A DNA stretch of 64,000 nucleotides from assembly GCF_003990725.2 (NCBI RefSeq), contig NZ_CP030064.1, positions 992,001 through 1,056,000 on the forward strand, given 5' to 3'. Every line of letters starts with the position of its first letter. The stretch's first letter is position 1. Below the pieces are notes generated by a model that was not told where the DNA came from, made no database searches, and saw nothing but the letters and a program-made list of their open reading frames with translations. Position numbers and translations under genes: made by a program. Source of the DNA: Halorubrum sp. PV6 (GTDB taxonomy: Archaea > Halobacteriota > Halobacteria > Halobacteriales > Haloferacaceae). Shown in pieces: positions 9,202 to 17,288 of this stretch.

Positions 9202-9969
9202 ATGAACACGCAGCACGGCGGACACTACGACGCGGCGGTCGACGCGCTCGCGGCCCGCGACTACGAGACGGCCGGCGACCGGTACACGCGCGGCGGACGC
9301 CGCGTCCTCGCCGACCCTCGCGAGGACCTCGACCCCTTCACGCCCGACGAGAAGGGCTGGATCGGACAGGGACTCCAACAGCTGTGCGCGGCCGCCGTCG
9401 CCTACCGCGTCGCCGGCGCCGACGCCCGCGCCACGCAGCGGGCGGTCGAAGGGATCGCCGCGACGCGCGACTTCCAGCGCGTCCTCGACGCGCCCGGTCA
9501 GGGCGCGTGTCTCGCGGAGTTCGTCGCCGACTTTCGCGTCGCCGGCGGCCTCGACGGCGCCTCGAACGCGTACGACGACGCCGCGGAGCGCTACGGGGAC
9601 GCGGGCGACGCCATCGACTCGCCGCAGGCGCTCGCGACCACGCCGCTGTTCGGCGCCGCGGCCGCGACGATCAAGCAGGTCGCTCGCGGGCAGGCGAACG
9701 GCGAGATAGCGATCAAGTGGGAGGATCTCCACGGTTCCGACCCGTCGCAGCCGGGCGAGTTCCTCGCGCACCGCGCCCGGTTTAAAAGACAGCGCTTCGG
9801 GGGACTCGTCGAGAAGGCGGTGGCGGACGGTCACCTCGCGGCGCCGCGCGGGACGACCGAGTACGGCAACGAGACCCATCGCTGTCCGAACTGCGGCGCG
9901 AACGACGTCAACTGGGCCGGCAGCGACGTGCTCTGTATGCGGTGTTCGACGCCGACGGAACGGGTTTAA
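9202..9969 (+). CDS. Haloarchaeal protein with helical N-domain and C-terminal zinc ribbon
   Basis: A 255-residue soluble protein. The first 180 residues are alanine-rich helices with a TPR-like rhythm (HYDAAVDALAARDYETAGDR, YDDAAERYGDAGDAI). A basic stretch RARFKRQRFGG follows, then a C-terminal zinc ribbon HRCPNCGANDVNWAG and LCMRCSTP. This suggests a nucleic-acid- or protein-binding adaptor, an inference from architecture alone. An ACTAATTT box about 27 nt upstream fits a leaderless start at 9202. It is followed convergently by the phosphodiesterase gene. Confidence 0.75.
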   Translation: MNTQHGGHYDAAVDALAARDYETAGDRYTRGGRRVLADPREDLDPFTPDEKGWIGQGLQQLCAAAVAYRVAGADARATQRAVEGIAATRDFQRVLDAPGQGACLAEFVADFRVAGGLDGASNAYDDAAERYGDAGDAIDSPQALATTPLFGAAAATIKQVARGQANGEIAIKWEDLHGSDPSQPGEFLAHRARFKRQRFGGLVEKAVADGHLAAPRGTTEYGNETHRCPNCGANDVNWAGSDVLCMRCSTPTERV

Positions 9970-9984
9970 AAAGGCGGTTGCGGC

Positions 9985-11331
9985 TCAGTCCGCGAGGAGA
10001 CTCTCGCCGTCGAACGCCGCGTCGGTGTCGACGTCCATCAGGTCGAGAATCGTCGGGGTCACGTCGAAGAGGTTCGAGCCCTCGATATCGAGGTCGGGAT
10101 CGGTCGAATACAGGAGCGAGTTCTCGAACTTGTGCATCCCGTTCCGCGGCCCCTCGGTGAAGACGGCCGACTTCCCTTTAAATCCGGACTTCAGGTCGAA
10201 GCCGTCGGCGGGGATGACGACGAGGTCGGGGGCTATCTCGTCGCGGGCGCCGTCGAAGGCGTCCTCACCGTCCACGATTCGTTTACACACCTGCTGACCG
10301 TCGGGGCCGGTGAGCGATTCGAGGTCGGAGCGCAGCTCCTCGCGGACCGCCTCGTACTCCGCCTCGGGAACGACTCCCTCGGGCTCGCGGCCTTCCAGAT
10401 TGAGGTAAAACCGGCCGGGGATGAGCGAGTAGGCGCGGGTCTCGTCGTCGATGTCGGCAAGCGAGTCGTGGTCGTCGCCGTCGTACGAGAGCCACCCCTC
10501 GTCGGCGAGGAACTGGTTGCAGTTCACTTCCCACTTCAACTCGGTAAAGCCGTGGTCGGACGCGACGATCAGCGTCGTGTCGTCGTCGAGCGAGTCGCGG
10601 ATCTCGCCGATGTACTCGTCGAGCTGTCGATAGAACTCGAGGAACTCCTCTTTGTACTCGCCGTCGTTGACGTAGTCGCCGAACAGAAAGTGGTTGACTC
10701 GGTCGGTGCTCATGAAGACGCCGAAAAACAGGTCCCAGTCGTCCGCCGCGAGGTAGTGGGTGAACACGTCGTACCGTGCGTCGAGGGTCGCGTGCGCGTC
10801 CTCGATGAACTCGGTTTTGTCGTCGTCGTGCCCGAGTTTCGCGTTCACGTCGATCCGATAGTCGCGGTCTTCGAGGACCTGCCTGACCGCGTCGTCGCTC
10901 GCGGCGGCGTCGAGGCCGGGCGAGAGGAACCCGGAGACCTGCCGCTGAATCCGGCTCGACGGCGGGAAGGTGACGGGCACGTTGAGGACGGTCGCGTCGC
11001 GACCGTCGTCGGTGACGCGGTCCCAGAGCCGCGTCGCCGACACGTGTTTGCCCATCGGCACGTACGTCTCGTAGGAGTCGACCTCGCGGTCCTGGAACCC
11101 GTACACGCCCGTCTCGCCGGGGTTCACGCCCGTCGTGAGGCTCGGCCAGCACGCGCTCGACTCGGGCGGCACGATGCTCTCCAACCGGCCCGCAGAGCCT
11201 GCGGCGGCGATGTCGGTCAAGTTCTCGAACACGTCGGGGTGTTCCTGTACGAGGTCGTACGGTACGCCGTCGATGCCGAGAAAGACCACGCGCTCGTCGT
11301 CGTCGCCGCGGAGCCGATCGAACAGTCCCAT
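9985..11331 (-). CDS. AlkP-superfamily phosphodiesterase/nucleotide pyrophosphatase
   Basis: A 448-residue protein of the type I phosphodiesterase/nucleotide pyrophosphatase branch. Metal ligands appear in VVFLGIDGVPYDLV (N terminus), the nucleophile region in SSACWPSLTTGVNPG, and the second metal site in IVASDHGFTELKWE and NGMHKFENSLL. The family hydrolyses phosphodiesters or transfers phosphoglycans, and the substrate here is unknown. The nucleophile is probably serine where most relatives have threonine. The open frame extends to 11880 but that part is antisense to the neighbouring gene, so MGLFDRLRG at 11331 is chosen. It is divergent from the PAPS-reductase-like gene. Confidence 0.85.
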   Translation of the reverse strand: MGLFDRLRGDDDERVVFLGIDGVPYDLVQEHPDVFENLTDIAAAGSAGRLESIVPPESSACWPSLTTGVNPGETGVYGFQDREVDSYETYVPMGKHVSATRLWDRVTDDGRDATVLNVPVTFPPSSRIQRQVSGFLSPGLDAAASDDAVRQVLEDRDYRIDVNAKLGHDDDKTEFIEDAHATLDARYDVFTHYLAADDWDLFFGVFMSTDRVNHFLFGDYVNDGEYKEEFLEFYRQLDEYIGEIRDSLDDDTTLIVASDHGFTELKWEVNCNQFLADEGWLSYDGDDHDSLADIDDETRAYSLIPGRFYLNLEGREPEGVVPEAEYEAVREELRSDLESLTGPDGQQVCKRIVDGEDAFDGARDEIAPDLVVIPADGFDLKSGFKGKSAVFTEGPRNGMHKFENSLLYSTDPDLDIEGSNLFDVTPTILDLMDVDTDAAFDGESLLAD

Positions 11332-11457
11332 GCCTACAGCGTGACTTCGTGCCGACAAATCGCTTGTGTTCTGGCGAGTGACGCCGGTATCTGGGGCTCC
11401 TGACAAGCCGTACCGATTCAGAAGGCCTATTCCCACCGGCGAACACATATCCGGCGT

Positions 11458-12429
11458 ATGACCGACGACTTCCCGGCGAGCGTCGACGTCGATTACACCG
11501 ACGGCGAGGGCGAGACTCCCGACGACTACCCGTCGATCCAGCACAAAATCGAGAAGGCGGTCGAGGTCACCCGCCGTGGACTCGAACAGTACGACAACCC
11601 GGCGGTGATGTGGACCGGCGGCAAAGACTCCACGCTGACGCTGTACTTCATCAACCAGGTCGCCGAGGAGTACGGCTATGAGAAGCCGACCGCGGTGTTC
11701 ATCGACCACTTCCAGCACTTCGACGACATCACCGACTTCGTCGAACACTGGGCCGACGAGTGGGACATCGAACTGGTGTACGCCCGCAACGAGGACGTCG
11801 GCGCGTACGTCGACGAACACGGCCTCGAACCCGGCGACGACATCCCCGTCGACGCGCTCTCGGAGCACAACCAGCACCACATCCGAAATATACTAGAGTT
11901 CGAGGAAGACTCGTTCCCGTTCCTGCTCGACACCTACGTCGGGAACCACCTGCTGAAGACGGTCGCGCTCAACGACGCCCTCGAAGAACACGACATCGAC
12001 GGCGTCATCTCCGGCGTGCGCTGGGACGAGCAGGAGGCCCGCGCCGACGAGACGTTCTTCTCGCCGCGCCACGACCCCGACTTGTTCCCGCCGCACGACC
12101 GCATCCAGCCCATCCTGCAGTTCGCCGAGGCCGACGTGTGGGAGGCGTTCTGGAACTTCGTCGTACCGGACACCGTCGAGGCGTTCCCCGACGAGGGGTA
12201 CATCCCGCAGGCCGACGACGACCTGCCCGAGGGCGTCGCCCAGGAGGACATCCCCATCTCGCCGAAGTACTTCGCCGGGTTCCGCTCGCTCGGCAGCGAG
12301 GTCAGTACCGAGAAGACGACCGAGGAGCCCGCGTGGCTGCAGAACCTCGAAGACACCACCGAGCGCGCCGGCCGCGCCCAGGACAAGGAAGACCTGATGG
12401 AGCGCCTGCGCGACCTCGGCTACATGTGA
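11458..12429 (+). CDS. PAPS-reductase/PP-loop ATPase family protein
   Basis: A 323-residue protein with the PP-loop AVMWTGGKDSTLTLYF (about residue 50), as in phosphoadenosine phosphosulfate reductase and sulfate adenylyltransferase subunit 2. The middle holds SGVRWDEQEARADETFFSP, the usual substrate-loop region, and the C terminus is acidic. No CysH-type Cys-Cys or ECGLH motif is visible, so true PAPS reduction is doubtful; adenylation of another substrate is as likely. It lies divergent from the phosphodiesterase gene (126 bp), which may hint at linked phospho- or sulfo-ester chemistry (inference). Confidence 0.8.
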   Translation: MTDDFPASVDVDYTDGEGETPDDYPSIQHKIEKAVEVTRRGLEQYDNPAVMWTGGKDSTLTLYFINQVAEEYGYEKPTAVFIDHFQHFDDITDFVEHWADEWDIELVYARNEDVGAYVDEHGLEPGDDIPVDALSEHNQHHIRNILEFEEDSFPFLLDTYVGNHLLKTVALNDALEEHDIDGVISGVRWDEQEARADETFFSPRHDPDLFPPHDRIQPILQFAEADVWEAFWNFVVPDTVEAFPDEGYIPQADDDLPEGVAQEDIPISPKYFAGFRSLGSEVSTEKTTEEPAWLQNLEDTTERAGRAQDKEDLMERLRDLGYM

Positions 12430-12538
12430 TCTGAAGCGGCTCGCCCGTTCTTTTCACCCTGTCTCGGCGCTTCTTCTCGCTCTGTCTCGGCGCTTCTTCC
12501 CACCCTATCCCGATGCTTTCCTTCCCGTTCGCGGCGAT
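12430..12538. repeat. Short direct repeat downstream of the PP-loop gene
   Basis: Two copies of TGTCTCGGCGCTTCTTC about 30 nt apart, in a pyrimidine-rich stretch between convergent genes. It may take part in termination. No gene fits. Confidence 0.4.
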
Positions 12539-13807
12539 TCACGCGCTACCGTCCGACACCTGTCGTACCGACGCGGTGAACCCGACCTCTCGGAGCCGGT
12601 CCGCGAGGGGGAGCCCGATCCCCGACGCCGGCGTCAACACGCCGCCCTCGTGCGGCGAGTCGAGGTCGCCGCGCGCGAGACACACCGCCGACTCGCCGAG
12701 CATCCGCCCGGTCGCGCCGTAGCCGGGGTCCCGGTCGGCGCCGAACTCCGCCTCGACGGTGAAGCGACCGCCGGGGGCCACGCCGCGCCCTAACACCCGA
12801 ATCGAAAAGCTGCCGGCCTCGGCTTCCGATCGCGTCGGCCCCTCACCCGGATCGGGGAAGACGTACTTTTGAATCGCCGACCGCAGCGGTCTGATAGACA
12901 TGGCGGCAGTGAACGCGCCGAGCCCGCCGGCGACGAGGCCCGCTGTCGCCGCGCCCACGGGCCCCGTTCCCGTGGGGACGACCTCCGAACACCGAAACTC
13001 GCGGGTCCACGGGTACCCGAGGAGCGCGTTGCTCCGGCGGACCACGCGCTCGTTTACGGCTGCCATCGGCGACGGCGCGGTCCAGGACCCGCGCAGCGGG
13101 TCTCGGCGCGGCCCCCGCTGTTCGCCGGGGTCGATACCGCTCCGCTCGCCCGCGGGCGCGAGCGAGTACGGGTTCCGGAGCGTCTCCCTGGCGAGCGGGT
13201 CGGTCGCGACCGCCTCGAACAGTTCGCCGAAACTCGCGAGCGTCCCGCCGCTGACGCTCCCATTTCCGCCTTCGAGGTAGATCCGGACCGTCTCACACGG
13301 CGCGCCGAACTCCTCCGTCGCGAACGACTGGACGAGCAGCGTGCCGATGTCCGCCGGCACCGAGTCGAACCCGCAGCTGTGGACGATCCGGGCGCCGGCG
13401 TCGACGGCGGCCTCGTGATACCGGTCGATCATCTCGCGGACCCAGTTCACCTCGCCGGTGAGATCGCAGTAGTCGGTACCGGCGTCGACGCAGGCCGCGA
13501 CGAGGTTCGAGCCGTACGTCGTGTACGGACCGACCGTCGTGCAGACGACTCGGGTGTCTTCCGCGATGGCGCGCAGGCTCTCGGGGTCGGTCGCGTCGCC
13601 CACGACGACGGGCACGTCCTCCCACCCGTCGCTGCGGCGAGTGAGGTCGGCGGCGACGTCGGCGAGTCGCTCTCGGCTCCGTCCGCCGATCGCCAGTTCG
13701 AGGTCTGCCGAGTCGTAGCGCTCGGTGAGGTACTCTGCGGTGAACCGCCCGGCGACGCCCGTCGCGCCCCACACCACGATGTCGTGCGTTCGGTCGCTGT
13801 CGCTCAT
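12539..13807 (-). CDS. Saccharopine dehydrogenase family / trans-acting enoyl reductase
   Basis: A 422-residue protein with an N-terminal Rossmann segment (IVVWGATGVAGRFTAEYL), then VCTTVGPYTTYGSNLVAAC and CDLTGEVNWVREMIDRYH. These are typical of the saccharopine-dehydrogenase-like group that includes mycobacterial trans-acting enoyl reductases. The expected role is NAD(P)-dependent reduction, possibly of polyprenyl or fatty-acyl chains. The archaeal substrate is not known to me. Length is typical (about 410). It stands alone, convergent with the PP-loop gene. Confidence 0.82.
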   Translation of the reverse strand: MSDSDRTHDIVVWGATGVAGRFTAEYLTERYDSADLELAIGGRSRERLADVAADLTRRSDGWEDVPVVVGDATDPESLRAIAEDTRVVCTTVGPYTTYGSNLVAACVDAGTDYCDLTGEVNWVREMIDRYHEAAVDAGARIVHSCGFDSVPADIGTLLVQSFATEEFGAPCETVRIYLEGGNGSVSGGTLASFGELFEAVATDPLARETLRNPYSLAPAGERSGIDPGEQRGPRRDPLRGSWTAPSPMAAVNERVVRRSNALLGYPWTREFRCSEVVPTGTGPVGAATAGLVAGGLGAFTAAMSIRPLRSAIQKYVFPDPGEGPTRSEAEAGSFSIRVLGRGVAPGGRFTVEAEFGADRDPGYGATGRMLGESAVCLARGDLDSPHEGGVLTPASGIGLPLADRLREVGFTASVRQVSDGSA

Positions 13808-13991
13808 CTACGAGTCTCTACACCGACGGCGGTGAAAACGGCGGGGGTCGCTAGCGGTCCGGCTGCGCTCGGTCGCGTCCCGAAATTGAATCGAGCACGG
13901 GCCAGGTGATGACCGGGTCTCAGCGAGCGAACGAGTGCACGAAGTGTTTGTGACTCGCTACCTCTTTACATCCGCGGCCACAACGACGGTT

Positions 13992-14255
13992 ATGGCCGTT
14001 GGCACTAGTCTTTCCCTACAGCTCGCTGACTTTGGCACCCGCTCGTTGGTCACGCACAGCCTCATGGCGGTGGGGTTCGTTGGGGCCGTCGTGTCGGGCC
14101 TGTTCGTCGAAGGGCAGCTCGGCATCGTTTCCATGGCGGCGTTCATCAACTTCACCGCCGGGCTGTGGATCTGTCAGTCGATCCACTCGCTCGGCAACGC
14201 CGCGACCGAAGACGAGTACGAGGGCGTCCTCAAGGAGCTTCTCAACCGTGTCTAG
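13992..14255 (+). CDS. Small membrane protein, two hydrophobic segments
   Basis: An 87-residue protein starting MAVGTSLSLQLADFG with two hydrophobic stretches (SLMAVGFVGAVVSGLFVEG and GIVSMAAFINFTAGLWICQS) and a charged tail EDEYEGVLKELLNRV. No family was recognised. A CTCTTTACA box about 27 nt upstream supports this leaderless ATG over the one at 13935. Its stop overlaps the GTG start of the next small membrane-protein gene, so the two are probably translationally coupled and may form a complex (inference). Confidence 0.7.
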   Translation: MAVGTSLSLQLADFGTRSLVTHSLMAVGFVGAVVSGLFVEGQLGIVSMAAFINFTAGLWICQSIHSLGNAATEDEYEGVLKELLNRV

Positions 14256-14457
14256 CGAACCCGGCATCGACGTCGGCCGACTCGGGCGCACGCTCGTGCT
14301 CATCGGCTTCGTCACGACCGTGTTCATGCTGTTGATCGCGAACCGGCTCTCGGGGGACACGTTCCGTATCGGCGCGGTCGCGATCGGCACCGTCGCGTTG
14401 ATCACCGCGATCACCGGGTTCTTAATCGCGGCGGGCAGCGCGCTCGACGGGCACTAA
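14248..14457 (+). CDS. Small membrane protein coupled to the preceding gene
   Basis: A 69-residue protein starting at GTG 14248 (VSSEPGIDVGRLG) and overlapping the preceding stop codon by 8 nt. It has two hydrophobic helices (LVLIGFVTTVFMLLIAN and IGAVAIGTVALITAITGFLI) and a short polar tail. No family was recognised. The overlap and matching size suggest a two-gene unit with 13992-14255. Confidence 0.65.
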   Translation: MSSEPGIDVGRLGRTLVLIGFVTTVFMLLIANRLSGDTFRIGAVAIGTVALITAITGFLIAAGSALDGH

Positions 14458-14535
14458 GCGCCGTTCGACGCGTCCGACTCGTCGACCGCGGGTTAGTTAA
14501 CTCACCGAGGCAGAGTGTGGGACCACTTAGTGTAC

Positions 14536-14706
14536 TCAACGGAGGTCTTTGAACTCACTACCGCACTCGGGACAAGTGCGTACGGAAAACACTTCAGCCG
14601 AATCGGTCTTCTTCTTTAACACCATCTCACATGCAGCGCAGTTTAATCGCTCATATGTGTCTTTAATCAAGTCACCGTCACGAAGCCCTTTTCGCGTGGA
14701 TTTCAT
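14536..14706 (-). CDS. HVO_0758-family zinc-finger microprotein
   Basis: A 56-residue protein, MKSTRKGLRDGDLIKDTYER then LNCAACEMVLKKK and a second CPEC. The two C-x2-C knuckles about 27 residues apart form one zinc ribbon. Sequence and length match the HVO_0758 family of haloarchaeal zinc-finger microproteins, whose role is likely regulatory or nucleic-acid binding but undefined. A TTTATAC box about 27 nt upstream (near 14733-14739) fits a leaderless mRNA. It marks the end of the core region. Confidence 0.85.
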   Translation of the reverse strand: MKSTRKGLRDGDLIKDTYERLNCAACEMVLKKKTDSAEVFSVRTCPECGSEFKDLR

Positions 14707-14762
14707 ATTCGATGACTAACTGTGCAAAAGTATAAATTTTGTACGGAAGCATGACTGGCCGC

Positions 14763-15455
14763 TCAAGGCTGTGATGCCATCGACTCATCGGCAAACAGTC
14801 CTGTGACCACAGTATCGATCAATGCTTCCTCAACTTCGCTATAACTGTCTTCAGACACAATCGGTGTGTTTTGCGCCTGTGTTACAAACAGCAGTGACTG
14901 TAGGAGCTGACGTACAATCTCGGGATCGCTGATACGGACCTCCTCGCGGGCAACCCACTCATCTGGCTGCGGGAGGACTCGCGGGAGGTCGGATCCCCCG
15001 TGTAAATCAGCGCTGATATTTTCCTCACCGCAATCGGCGCCAGAAGCAGTTTTATGATCAGTCTGAGCATTGTTCTCATACTTTGTCCCCTCCAACTGAT
15101 CCTCGATTCGTTGGAGTTCCCCGTCAACAAAGAGTCGTCGAATAAGCGTGTTTGACCGCACCTGCTCAAGTGTCGTTCGCAGTATCATCTCTGCCTCTGC
15201 TTGTGGCGTTTCCATCTCAGCAACTGCTGTCTCCAGTCGGCCAAATAACTGCTCACGCTCGGCCATTAACACCGCAAGGTACAACTCTTCTTTTGAGTCA
15301 AAAAACTGGTAAAACGTGCTGGTACCGATTTCGACAGCGTCTGTTATGTCACTCACCCGCGTTCGATCAAACCCGTAACGGGCAAATAACTCGTGGCCTG
15401 CCTCAATCATTTCGGCACGAATTCGTTCCCGATCTTCGTCAGAAAATTGCGTCAC
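14763..15455 (-). CDS. TetR/AcrR family regulator
   Basis: About 230 residues from the GTG at 15455 (VTQFSDEDRERIRAEM). The helix-turn-helix is clear: AGHELFARYGFDRTRVSDIT then AVEIGTSTFYQFFDSKEELY. The C-terminal ligand domain is less conserved and includes a hydrophilic insert (about residues 125-155). The frame is open to an upstream ATG at 15572, but that extension is unlike TetR N termini and overlaps the probable promoter of the divergent operon. It probably represses the adjacent secreted-protein/RND operon (198 bp divergent interval), as local TetR regulators usually do. Confidence 0.85.
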   Translation of the reverse strand: MTQFSDEDRERIRAEMIEAGHELFARYGFDRTRVSDITDAVEIGTSTFYQFFDSKEELYLAVLMAEREQLFGRLETAVAEMETPQAEAEMILRTTLEQVRSNTLIRRLFVDGELQRIEDQLEGTKYENNAQTDHKTASGADCGEENISADLHGGSDLPRVLPQPDEWVAREEVRISDPEIVRQLLQSLLFVTQAQNTPIVSEDSYSEVEEALIDTVVTGLFADESMASQP

Positions 15456-15637
15456 AACTGGTCCCTCTTTATCAACAGAACTACAGTATTTGTCAATTCC
15501 ATATCGGCTGTGGGACTTCAGGAAAGAAAGGTTTATTGATTCGTGAGGGGAGTATCTGTTGTGCAACGACATCGTTACCTGTCAAATGGTCCTGCTTTGA
15601 TTCCAACGCAACTGCTACGCGTGGCTGTCTCTACTGT

Positions 15638-15647
15638 GAGGAGGGAG
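15638..15647 (+). promoter_or_regulatory. Shine-Dalgarno site of the 15654 gene
   Basis: The purine run GAGGAGGGAG ends 6 nt before the ATG at 15654. A leadered, Shine-Dalgarno-type start is unusual among the mostly leaderless genes here, and suggests transcription starts further up, near the TTTATTG at about 15530-15536. Confidence 0.5.
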
Positions 15648-15653
15648 TAGTGT

Positions 15654-17285
15654 ATGCAGACCCGAACGCTGTCAGTCGTCCTCGTGAGTATTCTACTGGT
15701 CAGTAGTGGTGTCGGCGTCGGTGCAGTTGGTGCCGAGCTAACCGGCTCCAACGCTGCACCTAGCGTTGGCGTTGGAACACCTGCACAGGCCTCGAACATT
15801 GGTGGGTCTCCTGACCTCGACGTGTACGCCCCGAACCCGAACCTTGTCCCAGGGCGGACGAACGCAATCACGCTTCAGATAGCTAACGATGGGAACTTCC
15901 GGTTCGGGAACGCTGCGAACAGCGATCTTGTCACGACCGCGCGCAATGTCCGTGCCGAAGTCGAGGCGAACGGTCCACTATCTGTTGAGTCGGGTGAGAC
16001 ATCGATCGGCAGCGTGACAACAAGCGTCCCCAGCGAACTCCCGGTGAGTCTGAACGTACCAGAAGGCGTCGAGCCTGGAACATACACACTGGATCTGGAT
16101 CTCACCTACAGCTACATTTCTTCGGGTGAGAGCCGAACCGTGACCGTCTCCCGCGATGTGGAAGTTCGCGTGCGTGACGACGCCCGGTTCGAAGTGGTCG
16201 ACATCGACAGTGACGCACAGATCGGTGACAGCGGCACCGTTGAGGCGACAATCGAGAACGTCGGTGCGGAGACGGCCCGCAGTGCTGACGTGACTTTCGG
16301 GACGCAAAGTACCAGCGTCACAGTAAGTGATGGGCAATCTGACACCGTGCGGATTGAGGAAATCGACCCCGGTGAAACGGTGACCGTCGCATACGACGTG
16401 GGCGTCGCACCCGATCTCCCCGTCCAGCAATACACCCTCGCCGGCTCCGTGCAGTACGAGGACCCCGATGGGATCACCCGCACCGATGACGGACTCTCGC
16501 TCGGAATCCTCCCGCTTGCCGAGCAAGAATTCACCTTCGCGAACGTGGAGTCACAACTTCGCGTCGCTGAGGACGGCGAACTCGTCGGTACCGTTCGTAA
16601 CGATGGTCCTGTTCCGGCCCGTAGCGTTGTTGTTCAATATGCCGGTGATTCCCAGAGCGTGATCCCGGCGGAGCGGTCGACTGCTGTGGGGACACTTGAC
16701 TCCGGCGAGTCAGCGACTTTCTCTTTGCCCATCGCAATCGGCGGTGAAGCTGAGGCCGGACTCCGATCGCTGGATATGGCTGTTCAATACCGCAACGATG
16801 AGGACGAGATGCGAGCGTTTGAAGAACTTGTCGTCGATGTTGAGGTTGCGCCCGAACGTGACCGGTTTGATGTTGCTATCGAAAATCGGTCGATTCAGTC
16901 TGGTGGGACCCGTACTGTCGACGTTGCGGTGACAAACAATCTCAATGAAACTGCAAGCGACGTGGAGGCTCGGCTATTTGCCGATGACCCGCTTGACACT
17001 GGTGACACCGATACTGGATACGTCCAGTCACTCGATCCCGGCGAGACGACGACGATGACGTTCGAGCTGACAACGACCGGGTCTGCGACCGCAGGAAGTA
17101 CGTACCCAATCTCGCTCGACTTCCGGTATGATGATGCTGACGGTGACAGCCAGCTCACTGACACCTTCCGTGTCCCTATTGATGTGGTTGAAAGCGAGGA
17201 TGGTGGGCTACCGTTACCCGTTATCATCGTCGCGCTTCTCGTTGTCGGAACGGGGGCTCTTGTCGTCTACCGGAGGCGGCAGTAA
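15654..17285 (+). CDS. Secreted, membrane-anchored COG1361-type (CARDB-like) protein
   Basis: A 543-residue protein with a signal peptide (VVLVSILLVSSGVGVGAVGA), several beta-sandwich domains with repeated phrases such as DPGETVTV, DSGESATFSL and DPGETTTMTF, and a C-terminal transmembrane anchor (LPVIIVALLVVGTGALVVY) ending in arginines. This is the COG1361 S-layer-domain/CARDB pattern. It is 3 nt upstream of the RND transporter gene and surely cotranscribed with it, so it may act outside the cell as the transporter's accessory protein, taking the place of a bacterial periplasmic adaptor (inference). Confidence 0.8.
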   Translation: MQTRTLSVVLVSILLVSSGVGVGAVGAELTGSNAAPSVGVGTPAQASNIGGSPDLDVYAPNPNLVPGRTNAITLQIANDGNFRFGNAANSDLVTTARNVRAEVEANGPLSVESGETSIGSVTTSVPSELPVSLNVPEGVEPGTYTLDLDLTYSYISSGESRTVTVSRDVEVRVRDDARFEVVDIDSDAQIGDSGTVEATIENVGAETARSADVTFGTQSTSVTVSDGQSDTVRIEEIDPGETVTVAYDVGVAPDLPVQQYTLAGSVQYEDPDGITRTDDGLSLGILPLAEQEFTFANVESQLRVAEDGELVGTVRNDGPVPARSVVVQYAGDSQSVIPAERSTAVGTLDSGESATFSLPIAIGGEAEAGLRSLDMAVQYRNDEDEMRAFEELVVDVEVAPERDRFDVAIENRSIQSGGTRTVDVAVTNNLNETASDVEARLFADDPLDTGDTDTGYVQSLDPGETTTMTFELTTTGSATAGSTYPISLDFRYDDADGDSQLTDTFRVPIDVVESEDGGLPLPVIIVALLVVGTGALVVYRRRQ

Positions 17286-17288
17286 CCA

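Noticed and set aside
8356-9879. 507-codon reverse frame opposite the 8269 and 9202 genes
   Set aside because: Very Arg/Glu/Val-rich shadow; the forward genes have clear promoters and domains.
10132-11403. 423-codon forward frame opposite the phosphodiesterase gene
   Set aside because: Antisense to a gene with intact AlkP motifs.
12430-12538. tRNA or small RNA gene
   Set aside because: No cloverleaf or conserved tRNA boxes; only a short direct repeat.
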